From the NCBI GenBank assembly GCA_040755155.1, contig JBFMBP010000011.1, positions 1 through 40,331 on the forward strand: a DNA stretch of 40,331 bases, given 5' to 3'. The stretch comes from Candidatus Omnitrophota bacterium. GTDB lineage: Bacteria > Hinthialibacterota > Hinthialibacteria > Hinthialibacterales > Hinthialibacteraceae. The notes under the pieces are model-generated. The model was not told the DNA's origin. It made no database searches and saw only the letters and a program-made list of their open reading frames with translations. The position numbers and the translations under genes were made by a program. Shown piece after piece: positions 34,231-40,331 of this stretch (within the stretch, counting starts at the first letter, position 1; every line of letters starts with the position of its first letter).

Positions 34231-35203
34231 CTCCATCCTCCCCTCTTTGGCAAAGATCGATATCTCCAATCACGCCGCTGCGCCGCATAATCCCCACCGT
34301 CGAACCGGCCATCGCGGAATCGTTCCCGCCGCAAGGCAGAATTTCTCCTAGACAAATCCCCCGATCGGCCAGAAAACGATGGGCGTAGCGATGAACGTCT
34401 TCAATACAAGAACAACGCGCCCACAGATTTTCGGCGCTTTCCCGCAGCGGCGTCTCTCTTTCGTCGAGTTCCTGCTTGTCGGAGACGGCGCCGATCGATT
34501 CGAGATAGGCGAGCATGGGATCGTCGCGGCGGCAGATCGCTAACAGCGGCGGCGTTTCCTGCTCGCCTCGTTCGGCGTGAACGCCGGTCAGATAGGTATG
34601 GCGATCAGCGCTTTTGTAAACCAGCGAACCTTCCAGCACATCGATCACTCCTTCGATCAGCCGATAGCATTTCTTGCCGTCGTAGAGGCTTCCCGGCAGA
34701 TGTCCGCAGCGCCCGTTCTCCGCCTGGCATATCGAGCAGCGCCACGAGTCGTATTTCCAGGCCAGAGAAACTTCGCGGTAAATCCCTCCGTCAATGTTGA
34801 GCAGCAGGTCTTTCGCGCCCGAGGTTTCCCGCAGCCAATAAAACCAAGCCCGCACGAAATAAACCGGCTCGCCCTCTTCGCCAGCCCCCCGTTCTACAAC
34901 GCTTGCTTTGTAGAATCGAGCCAGCGGCAGCGAATTCCGGTTGTGCCCGCATAGCACCGATTGTCCAATGATAAACTGGGCAACGCTTTCCAACGCCGAA
35001 CGGGTAAAGCGACAGCCATCCGAATCGCAAGGCTGCGTGGAACAGAGAAACATGCTGCGCGCATAAACCTGCTCCGGTTTGAGAGGAGAAGGCGCCAGCT
35101 CGTTGATCCGCGCCATATCCTCCTCCGCCAAACCGCCGTCTTGAAACAAAGGAATTCCCCGGCTGCGCATCGTCGTTTCTTGAACGAAGTCATTTTCCGG
35201 CAT
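34223..35203 (-). CDS. Capsid-maturation-protease-like protein with a Cys/His cluster
   Basis: 326 residues. The core resembles prohead proteases: SALESVAQFIIGQSVLCGHN (candidate His87), YFVRAWFYWLRE, then DGGIYREVSLAW (candidate Ser146), then the insert CSIC...CGHLPGSLYDGKKC (Cys156, Cys159, Cys166, His168), and GVIDVLEGSLVYKSADRH. The SIC-(x)n-C-H-PG-YDGK-C insert followed by an xxSLV segment is what I know from capsid assembly proteases of several tailed phages. The C-terminal 100 residues are charged and may be self-cleaved. It would process the scaffold and the capsid N-terminus. In phages this gene lies upstream of the capsid gene; here it lies downstream of a Dit-like gene. GAGGAG precedes the ATG at 35203. 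Confidence 0.58.
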   Translation of the reverse strand: MPENDFVQETTMRSRGIPLFQDGGLAEEDMARINELAPSPLKPEQVYARSMFLCSTQPCDSDGCRFTRSALESVAQFIIGQSVLCGHNRNSLPLARFYKASVVERGAGEEGEPVYFVRAWFYWLRETSGAKDLLLNIDGGIYREVSLAWKYDSWRCSICQAENGRCGHLPGSLYDGKKCYRLIEGVIDVLEGSLVYKSADRHTYLTGVHAERGEQETPPLLAICRRDDPMLAYLESIGAVSDKQELDERETPLRESAENLWARCSCIEDVHRYAHRFLADRGICLGEILPCGGNDSAMAGSTVGIMRRSGVIGDIDLCQRGEDGDA

Positions 35204-35236
35204 AAAAAATCTCCTCGTCGATTTCGATATTTCCAT

Positions 35237-35268
35237 ATTCATCATTCATCACTCATCATTCATCATTT
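35237..35268. repeat. CATCATTCATCACTCATC dispersed repeat between Dit-like and protease-like genes
   Basis: Second copy of the repeat at 32481-32511. It fills most of the 68-base gap between the two genes. Confidence 0.65.
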
Positions 35269-35271
35269 ATT

Positions 35272-35952
35272 TCAAACCCAAACATCGCGGTATTGCGCGG
35301 AACAGCGAACTTTCGCCGACATTGGTTCGATGTGGATAAGCAGATGATTCGATCCCGGCGCCAAGAAGGGATAATTTTGATCGGCGGCGGCGTGGAACGT
35401 TTCGCCATCGAGCATGGTTTGCCGCGTCTCCGAATCGATAACCAGAGATTGCCCCGCCGCGTATGGATTCGTCAAAGAAAAAACATTCTCGTTAGCCGTA
35501 ATTTTAAGAGAGGAAGCCTCGCCGTCGAACTCCAGCGCGATCTTCAACGGCGATATCCAATTCCCTAAATTAAACAAGGCGAAATCGGCGCGTCCCCAAT
35601 ATGCCTCCAGGTCATGGTTATGTAAAATCCGCCCTCTCTCGTAACGGTCATCGGTTAAAACCATCAACTCGGCGAACGCCAGCGAATCGCAAGGACTGGG
35701 AACGATCTGCAGCGAACGCCTGCGCCCATAAAAGTATCGCCCGGGATGAATGGACAAATCCGCTTCCCGCCGGTCGAACGCTTCCACGCTCGCCTGCAAC
35801 TCGCCCAGCGCCGCCTGCAGCGTTTCGCGGTTCTCTTTCCGCAGCAGGGATTGAATCCGGATTTCCCGCCGCACCTTGCTTTTCGCCTCGATGACGGCGG
35901 TTTGCAGCGAAGTCGTTTTTTCGGGGAATGAAAAATTTCCGATCGCAATCAC
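35272..35952 (-). CDS. Distal tail (Dit)-like protein
   Basis: 226 residues. The start is GTG 35952: AAGGAG lies seven bases upstream and the GTGA overlaps the stop of the preceding gene. The N-terminal IAIGNFSFPEKTTSL and the C-terminal WISPLKIALEFDGEASSLKI, SLVIDSETRQTMLDGE, YPFLAPGSNHLLIHIE and CSAQYRDVWV follow the siphophage distal-tail pattern (the pair iD...tv.lnGe and fp.L.pGxN.i). Dit forms the hexameric ring at the tail tip that holds baseplate and fibre proteins. Its presence without a tube or tape measure is odd. Confidence 0.68.
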   Translation of the reverse strand: MIAIGNFSFPEKTTSLQTAVIEAKSKVRREIRIQSLLRKENRETLQAALGELQASVEAFDRREADLSIHPGRYFYGRRRSLQIVPSPCDSLAFAELMVLTDDRYERGRILHNHDLEAYWGRADFALFNLGNWISPLKIALEFDGEASSLKITANENVFSLTNPYAAGQSLVIDSETRQTMLDGETFHAAADQNYPFLAPGSNHLLIHIEPMSAKVRCSAQYRDVWV

Positions 35953-36344
35953 GATTCTTCTCCTTCCACCAGCGAAAGGCCAATTGGCGGTGATATTTTT
36001 ACATACGGCCGCAACAGCCCCCACGCCTCTTCGTTCAACTCCTGCGCCAGTTGCATGAGATTGCGCATCCGAGCTCCCCCGTCCAACCGTGCGCCCCCCG
36101 CCCGCAATTCGTCGGCGTAGAGTGCGGACGAAATCGCCAGCGAATGAAAAAGATGAGACAGCGCCAGCAACGATTCCGCCCGAATCACGCCGCTTGCCGC
36201 CTCGATTTCATCCGTCAAGATCGTACTGGTAAGAATTTCGAAATGCGCTTTAGCCAGGCTTTTTCGTATCCGCTCCGAAGAAACTTCTTGGAAATCGTCC
36301 AGAAAGCCTTCTTTCCGCACGTCGTTTTCATTTGCGAATGGCAT
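35949..36344 (-). CDS. Connector/head-completion-like protein
   Basis: 131 residues, mostly helical, beginning MPFANENDVRKEGFLDDFQE. It lies right after the capsid gene, where gp6-type head-tail connectors are often encoded, and its size and helical content fit. No diagnostic motif is seen, so position is the main evidence. GGGAG lies eight bases before the ATG; the stop overlaps the next gene's GTG start. Confidence 0.45.
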   Translation of the reverse strand: MPFANENDVRKEGFLDDFQEVSSERIRKSLAKAHFEILTSTILTDEIEAASGVIRAESLLALSHLFHSLAISSALYADELRAGGARLDGGARMRNLMQLAQELNEEAWGLLRPYVKISPPIGLSLVEGEES

Positions 36345-36423
36345 AGTTTTTACTCCCTAGAGCGTTTCAAGATTAGATAAACATGTTTCTCTGTTTCATC
36401 GAGAACCAGTCTTTCGGAAATTT

Positions 36424-36458
36424 CCCTCGCCCTATGGGAGAGGGCCAGGGTGAGGGGG
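36424..36458. repeat. CCCTCGCCC/GGGAGAGGG repeat in the capsid block
   Basis: Nearly the same as the copy at 1974-2008. It sits between the terminator of the capsid gene and the start of the connector-like gene. Confidence 0.75.
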
Positions 36459-36500
36459 TAAATCTTCAATGTTTTGGCGTCTACTCAAACTTGAATGGCC

Positions 36501-36542
36501 TAAAAGAAAGGCCGGGACGGGAGAGGAAACTCCCGTCCCGGC
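36501..36542 (-). terminator. Strong terminator directly after the capsid gene
   Basis: GCCGGGACGGGAG pairs perfectly with CTCCCGTCCCGGC (13 base pairs, six-base loop), then CTTTCTTTTA on the minus strand. It lies 11 bases after the capsid stop codon and splits the block into a capsid unit (38723-36553) and a downstream unit. Confidence 0.93.
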
Positions 36543-36552
36543 AGGACAAGGA

Positions 36553-37617
36553 TCAGCTGAAGGTCAGATTCAACACTTGGGAGGCGGATGCGATGACTTT
36601 GGCGAAACCGGCCACTTCGGAAATCGCTGCGCCTTCGATCTGGCGCCGGATCAACCGCTCGCTTTCGGTCAACACGCCGGTTTCGTAGACTTCTTGCAGG
36701 GCGTAACGCCGGTCTAGCCCGATGACTTGGTTATCCGGAACGGACTCGTCGACGATCAACTCCGCGCCGAATATGCGCAGGTTTTCGCCCCGCGTCTGAA
36801 AACCTTCGGCGATGGCGGGATCTTTCAACTCGGTGATGTTGAGTATTTTCGACGCGGCGGCTTTGTTGCAGATCATGACGTTGAATTGGTAGGGCGCGAA
36901 CGAAAGGGCGAACTCCACCAAGTCTTCGTAATCGATGGTCCCGCTCACGTCCACATGGCTGGTGGAAGCCGCATTACCGTTACCGTCTCCGTTAATCAGA
37001 ACGTTGACGGCGTCCGCGAATTTGTCGCGTTGAATCTGAACGCCGATCGACCGTAAGAAGATCGCTACGATAGACGTCCGCTTACGCCGAATGGCTTCGT
37101 ACGTTGCTTCCAGATAGCGCCCGTACTTGCTAAGCGTGACGGTATGCTCGGCGGTAACGATTTCGATCTTGGGCAGCGAAGCCCCTTCCGTAACCAGAGC
37201 CAGCCGCTTCTCCTCTTCGCTCATCACGGAATCGTCCATGTAGATGCTTTTGTACGTGTTGTCGTCGATTTTGATTCGCGCCGCCAGGATGTTTTTCAGT
37301 TTGCTGAAATCTTCGATCCCCGCCCGCACCGACCGCGAAACGAATTCGGGGAAAAGAACAGCGCTCTCCTGCGAAGCGAAGAATCGGTCCACGATGTCGG
37401 CGTCGGGACCGTTGACGCGGATTCCCGCCAACGCCAATTGCCGTTCGTAAGCGTCCAGTTCCGCATGGGAGGGGCTGGGATCCAGCGCTTCCAGGTAGCC
37501 GCTCAAGTCGAGGCCGCGCTGGCACGCTTCCGCATAGAGTCCTTCATGCAAGCGAAGATTCGCCGCCCGATGCAACTCCACCGGCAGCGAATTGATTTTT
37601 TCTTCGGGAATATACAT
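36553..37617 (-). CDS. HK97-fold-like major capsid protein
   Basis: 354 residues. The central part, VTEGASLPKIEIVTAEHTVT ... LSKYGRYLEATYEAIRRKRT ... VQIQRDKFADAVNVLINGDG (about 142-212), is the classical P-domain/E-loop region of phage HK97-fold capsid proteins: a 'glxxTtxxhkl' segment, a strand and then the helix over which subunits pack. QFNVMICNKAAASKILNI and RIFGAELIVDESVPDNQVIG are the A-domain strands. The N-terminal 80 residues may be a delta-domain removed by the protease. AGGAGA lies eight bases upstream of the ATG. A very strong terminator follows the gene, suited to high-level, uncoupled synthesis. No portal or terminase gene is found on either side. Confidence 0.82.
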   Translation of the reverse strand: MYIPEEKINSLPVELHRAANLRLHEGLYAEACQRGLDLSGYLEALDPSPSHAELDAYERQLALAGIRVNGPDADIVDRFFASQESAVLFPEFVSRSVRAGIEDFSKLKNILAARIKIDDNTYKSIYMDDSVMSEEEKRLALVTEGASLPKIEIVTAEHTVTLSKYGRYLEATYEAIRRKRTSIVAIFLRSIGVQIQRDKFADAVNVLINGDGNGNAASTSHVDVSGTIDYEDLVEFALSFAPYQFNVMICNKAAASKILNITELKDPAIAEGFQTRGENLRIFGAELIVDESVPDNQVIGLDRRYALQEVYETGVLTESERLIRRQIEGAAISEVAGFAKVIASASQVLNLTFS

Positions 37618-37697
37618 AAGAATTTCTCCTATTTTTTTGCGATTCGAATTTGTAAAACGTTATTTACGAATGAATGACGATGAATCGAGATTGACGC

Positions 37698-38108
37698 CTA
37701 CAGCAGCACGTCGCAAAGATCGTTGGCCGCATCGACGGAAATCGTCGTTCCCCGCGCAATGTTTCCACCGGCGGGATCGCCCGTCCCCCCGGCGATCGCC
37801 GGAGCCTGATAGACGCATCCCGCGCCATCGACGACGACGCCGTTGCCGAGCGCCGGATCGGTCTTTCCCGCCGCAATGTTCAAGCGAACGACGCCCATGA
37901 TCTGCACCGTCGCCAATCCTCCCGCCACGTGCTCCACGCGTCCCAATAGCTGCCCGCCGTCGGCGCCGTGGTTGACCGTATTGTTTCCCGCCAAGGCCAC
38001 GGCGTCGCCGACATTGTCCGCGTCCAAGTCGTAAACTTCTCCGGTCTTGTGAATTTCAAACGTCCCGTAAAGGGCGCCGATTCCATTGTTGTCTACCGTT
38101 CTAACCAT
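37698..38108 (-). CDS. Head decoration-like protein
   Basis: 136 residues, all-beta and rich in Gly, Val and Ala. Segments such as NVGDAVALAGNNTVNHGADG, GRVEHVAGGLATVQIMGVVR and ALGNGVVVDGAGCVYQAP resemble the DUF2190/decoration-type proteins that stabilise capsids. It directly precedes the capsid gene (80-base gap) and follows the coiled-coil gene. AGGAGA lies six bases before the ATG. Confidence 0.66.
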   Translation of the reverse strand: MVRTVDNNGIGALYGTFEIHKTGEVYDLDADNVGDAVALAGNNTVNHGADGGQLLGRVEHVAGGLATVQIMGVVRLNIAAGKTDPALGNGVVVDGAGCVYQAPAIAGGTGDPAGGNIARGTTISVDAANDLCDVLL

Positions 38109-38143
38109 GATTTTCTCCTAATAAATTTTTGTGTGTTTCGTAT

Positions 38144-38251
38144 CCTCTCTCTCTGGGAGAGGATGAAGGTGAGGGAAATTTAAAAGTGTTCTGATGCAGG
38201 GTGGTCTGTAAGTTTTCGTAGGGTGGGCTCAAAGCGAAGCGTAGCCCACCA
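38144..38251. repeat. Composite repeat inside the right edge of the capsid locus
   Basis: CCTCTCTCTCTGGGAGAGG followed by GGTGAGGG (38144-38175), then GTAGGGTGGGCTC...GTAGCCCACC (38218-38251). Same two families, order and orientation as at 30591-30724. The second unit lies five bases after the stop of the coiled-coil gene. Confidence 0.7.
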
Positions 38252-38255
38252 ACGC

Positions 38256-38723
38256 TCACGCCGGTCTCAACCGGAACGCCGACATATTCGAAGACCTCGG
38301 CTCGTCGAACTCCGCCGCTTCCGCCGCCACCGAGGCGGCGCGGTTGGGATAAAGCGCTTGAAATTCTTCCATGACGATTTTGCCCAAGCGCTCGATCTCT
38401 TCGGCGGAAGCCGTTTCGTCGGCGAATAACCGCTCCAGGGCGCGCAGCCGTTCCGCGCCGCCGGCATAGTGAACAATGGCGCGCAAGCGCGAGAGGGTCT
38501 CTTCTTTCCGCCGCGACAATTCCCGCCGGCCGATTTCCGCCAGACTGGCCAACTCTTGGTTTTTGCCGCTCCATTGCGCTAAGGTCTTTTCCCGTTCGGC
38601 CGCTCGTTCTTCGCCGTCCTTCAAGTCCTTCTCCAATTGCAGGCAGCGAAGAGCCAGCCGCCGCGCATCGATAATCGCCGTCATCATTCCTTCCCTGGGA
38701 TTTGCATTTTCATTTGCGTTCAT
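38256..38723 (-). CDS. Coiled-coil protein, scaffold candidate
   Basis: 155 residues, highly charged and helical (about 15-125, e.g. LQLEKDLKDGEERAAEREK), with a disordered Ala/Arg-rich end. Coiled-coil proteins encoded just before the capsid gene are often scaffolding proteins, which fits the position (first gene of the capsid unit), but I see no sequence proof. It would be a substrate of the protease-like protein. GGAGGG lies ten bases before the ATG. Confidence 0.5.
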   Translation of the reverse strand: MNANENANPREGMMTAIIDARRLALRCLQLEKDLKDGEERAAEREKTLAQWSGKNQELASLAEIGRRELSRRKEETLSRLRAIVHYAGGAERLRALERLFADETASAEEIERLGKIVMEEFQALYPNRAASVAAEAAEFDEPRSSNMSAFRLRPA

Positions 38724-38849
38724 CGCGCTGATTCCCTCCGCAGGATTGTTTATATTTCTCTACCAATGGAACGAGAGGACGCATTTAGAGGGGATTAATC
38801 TATAAGAAGAAGTAAAAAGAGGATAACAAAGGTATGAAAAATCGAACAT

Positions 38850-38885
38850 AAAAAAAGAGCAAGGCCGCATTAACCTTGCTCTTTT
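38850..38885 (-). terminator. Terminator of the CHRD gene
   Basis: AAAAGAGCAAGG pairs with CCTTGCTCTTTT (12-base stem, nine-base loop) with a T-run on the minus strand. It lies about 100 bases after the stop at 38989; the GGGAGCGCGG repeat (38920-38943) is in between. It separates this gene from the capsid block. Confidence 0.82.
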
Positions 38886-38919
38886 CATCATCGCATATTT
38901 ATAACAGCAGTTAATCTTC

Positions 38920-38943
38920 TGGGAGCGCGGACGTCCCGTCCGC
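38920..38943. repeat. GGGAGCGCGG dispersed repeat, second copy
   Basis: See 6311-6334. The inner palindrome here is GCGGAC...GTCCGC, with compensating changes. Confidence 0.6.
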
Positions 38944-38988
38944 ATTATTTCTCCGTATCATCCATAACCATCCATATAATTCAAAACC

Positions 38989-40170
38989 TCATTGCCACAT
39001 CATCCAATCTTCCACACCCGTCGATCCGTCCCCGAATTCCACTGCGTCGAACTCGATCTGCCCGCGAATCTCCCCCGCTGGATTCTGGCTGGTATGAACA
39101 TTGATGTAAAACCGTTCGCCCAACAGCGCATCGAGTTGGTCCGCCGATAAATCCGCCTCGCCGGAAATCGTATCGAAAGGACCGGACGCGATGGGAATAC
39201 TCACTCCACCGTTCTCGCCTCTGCCGCCGATGTGAATATGAGAAGCAGAGATATTCTCGATATTCCTGACTGTAACCGTATAACTCAACTTTATAAGGCC
39301 TTCGCTCAAAGTCAAACGAGCCTCGCCTGTCGCGCCTGTTGTCGTTGGCGGGGTCGTCTGCGCCCCATCCAGCGCCGACATAAATTGCAGCGGCTTATCC
39401 ATAATTTGCCCCCGGATTTCGCCCGCGGGATTTTGCTCCGTATGCACGTTGACGTAAAAACGGCCGCTCTTCAAATTCGCCAAATTGTCATCCGTAATTG
39501 TAACGCGCCCGCTGGATTTCCCCTGCGTTGGCGCCGTAAGCGGAATAGCAACCGCCCCGTTCTCCCCCGCCGCGCCCAGGTGAATATGAGACGCCGTAAC
39601 GTTATTCAAATCGAAAACATCCAGGTAATAATCCAGAATTTTTTCCGTTTCATAAACTCGGAATATGGCTATTCCTCTTGCTGTCGTTTCCACTTTTGGA
39701 TTTACATTCCCTCCCGAAAGATATGCCGCGTGAGCGTTGGGAACGGATAAAGGAACCGGCGTCGCTGTAGGCGTCGGTGTAGGTTCGGCGGCGGGAAACG
39801 ATTGGGCATCGCCGGGCTTGGTCACTTTCGCCAAAACGCCGGGAGCGGGATTCCCCGGCTTCCAGACGCCGTCCGCATCCTGCAATTCCACCCCATTCGT
39901 TGCTCCATCTCCATCCGAATCCACTATCGCCAAAGCCGCGCCCCAAAATGAATCCCCCGCGCCTTGATTGATGAGTTGTTCCACCGCCTTGCCGAATGCG
40001 TTGCGCGTTCCCCCTCCGCCAGGATTGACATGGCAATTGGCGCATTGGTTCGCATTACCGTTGGGAATCAAATTGACTCGGTAACTGCGCGCATAACTAT
40101 CTAATGAACATAGACTTAATGAAAGTAATACAACAACGCGGATACTCACGAAAGAAACCATTTTCCTCAT
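38989..40170 (-). CDS. Secreted CHRD-domain protein with one heme c motif
   Basis: 393 residues with a Sec signal peptide (cleavage near SYA). Residues 30-130 form a small heme-binding domain: CANCH at 43-47 (Cys43, Cys46, His47), then DSDGDGATNGVEL (about 83-95), a calcium-binding loop, and PGVLAKVTKPGDAQSF. A short PTPTPTATPVP linker leads to two CHRD domains (about 145-255 and 265-380), each with the marks VTASHIHLGAAGENGAV, FYVNVHTEQNPAGEIRGQI and the matching second copy. CHRD domains occur in chordin and in many bacterial surface proteins. The combination may put an electron-carrying domain and a binding module on the cell surface. AAGGAG precedes the ATG. Confidence 0.83.
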   Translation of the reverse strand: MRKMVSFVSIRVVVLLSLSLCSLDSYARSYRVNLIPNGNANQCANCHVNPGGGGTRNAFGKAVEQLINQGAGDSFWGAALAIVDSDGDGATNGVELQDADGVWKPGNPAPGVLAKVTKPGDAQSFPAAEPTPTPTATPVPLSVPNAHAAYLSGGNVNPKVETTARGIAIFRVYETEKILDYYLDVFDLNNVTASHIHLGAAGENGAVAIPLTAPTQGKSSGRVTITDDNLANLKSGRFYVNVHTEQNPAGEIRGQIMDKPLQFMSALDGAQTTPPTTTGATGEARLTLSEGLIKLSYTVTVRNIENISASHIHIGGRGENGGVSIPIASGPFDTISGEADLSADQLDALLGERFYINVHTSQNPAGEIRGQIEFDAVEFGDGSTGVEDWMMWQ

Positions 40171-40331
40171 CGTTGCGCTTCTCCTTTTTGAATAAAATTA
40201 TTTTAGATATTTTATAAAATATATATTTTATATATTATACTATAGAAACTCTTTTATTTCCAAATTATTTTTTAAAAAAAACAGGTCTTTATTGTTATGG
40301 TCCGTTATTGCCGACGCGCCGCTTGAAAATT
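40171..40331. other. AT-rich upstream region of the CHRD gene
   Basis: Very AT-rich, with TATTTTATAAAATATATATTTT-type sequence at 40207-40245; promoter expected. No gene seen up to the window end. Confidence 0.4.

Overview
The window looks like a chromosomal segment from an uncultured Gram-negative bacterium. I base this on lipobox and Tat/Sec signal sequences, a type II/IV pseudopilin with the GFTLIE cleavage site, several secreted proteins with long Thr/Pro linkers joined to dockerin-like EF-hand pairs, a CHRD-domain protein with one heme c motif, and a very high load of short dispersed palindromic repeats. This combination is familiar from PVC/FCB-periphery lineages (Sumerlaeota, Hydrogenedentota, Hinthialibacterota/OLB16-like, Lentisphaerota). 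No rRNA or marker gene is present, so the lineage is only a guess.

Layout. 1-6.2 kb: DNA alkyl-transferase, a zinc-ribbon protein, a Tat-exported aldo/keto reductase, a secreted CBM9-like protein, a decayed Panacea/SocA-like gene, and a stand-alone multi-pass membrane sensor-like protein. 6.2-10.1 kb: a repeat-rich spacer, a small dockerin-like protein, an MFS transporter, a pseudopilin and a GT2 glycosyltransferase. 10.1-13.4 kb: an AT-rich two-gene insert (a glycosidase-like protein and a beta-propeller-like protein) bracketed by 83-bp imperfect direct repeats. 13.4-18.8 kb: a TMTC-like GT-C/TPR membrane protein, an AT-rich type II restriction-modification pair, and a secreted coiled-coil protein. 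19-21.7 kb: a 921-residue dockerin/IPT surface protein. 22.1-30.6 kb: a YfcE-like phosphodiesterase, an ABC permease fused in frame to its substrate-binding lipoprotein, a signal-peptide-bearing O-methyltransferase, an operon-like run (alpha/beta hydrolase, serine hydrolase, DNA methyltransferase with a C-terminal nuclease-like domain), and a SPASM radical SAM protein preceded by a coupled 32-codon ORF. 39-40.2 kb: a CHRD protein.

The most unusual region is 30.7-38.7 kb. It is a compact minus-strand block with an HK97-fold-like major capsid protein, a decoration-like protein, a coiled-coil (scaffold-like) protein, a connector-like protein, a Dit-like distal tail protein, a capsid-maturation-protease-like protein, fibre-like proteins (two with Sec signal peptides), a holin/XhlA-like protein and a BppU-like protein. 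No terminase, portal, tail tube, tape measure, integrase or replication gene is seen in or beside it. A perfect 13-bp terminator stem directly follows the capsid gene, and the genome's own dispersed repeats sit in several of its intergenic gaps while the reading frames stay open. I read this as a streamlined, probably long-resident phage-derived particle locus. A remnant prophage or a satellite with its other genes elsewhere are the main alternatives.

All product names rest on motif reading by eye. No database search, structure prediction or GC computation was run.
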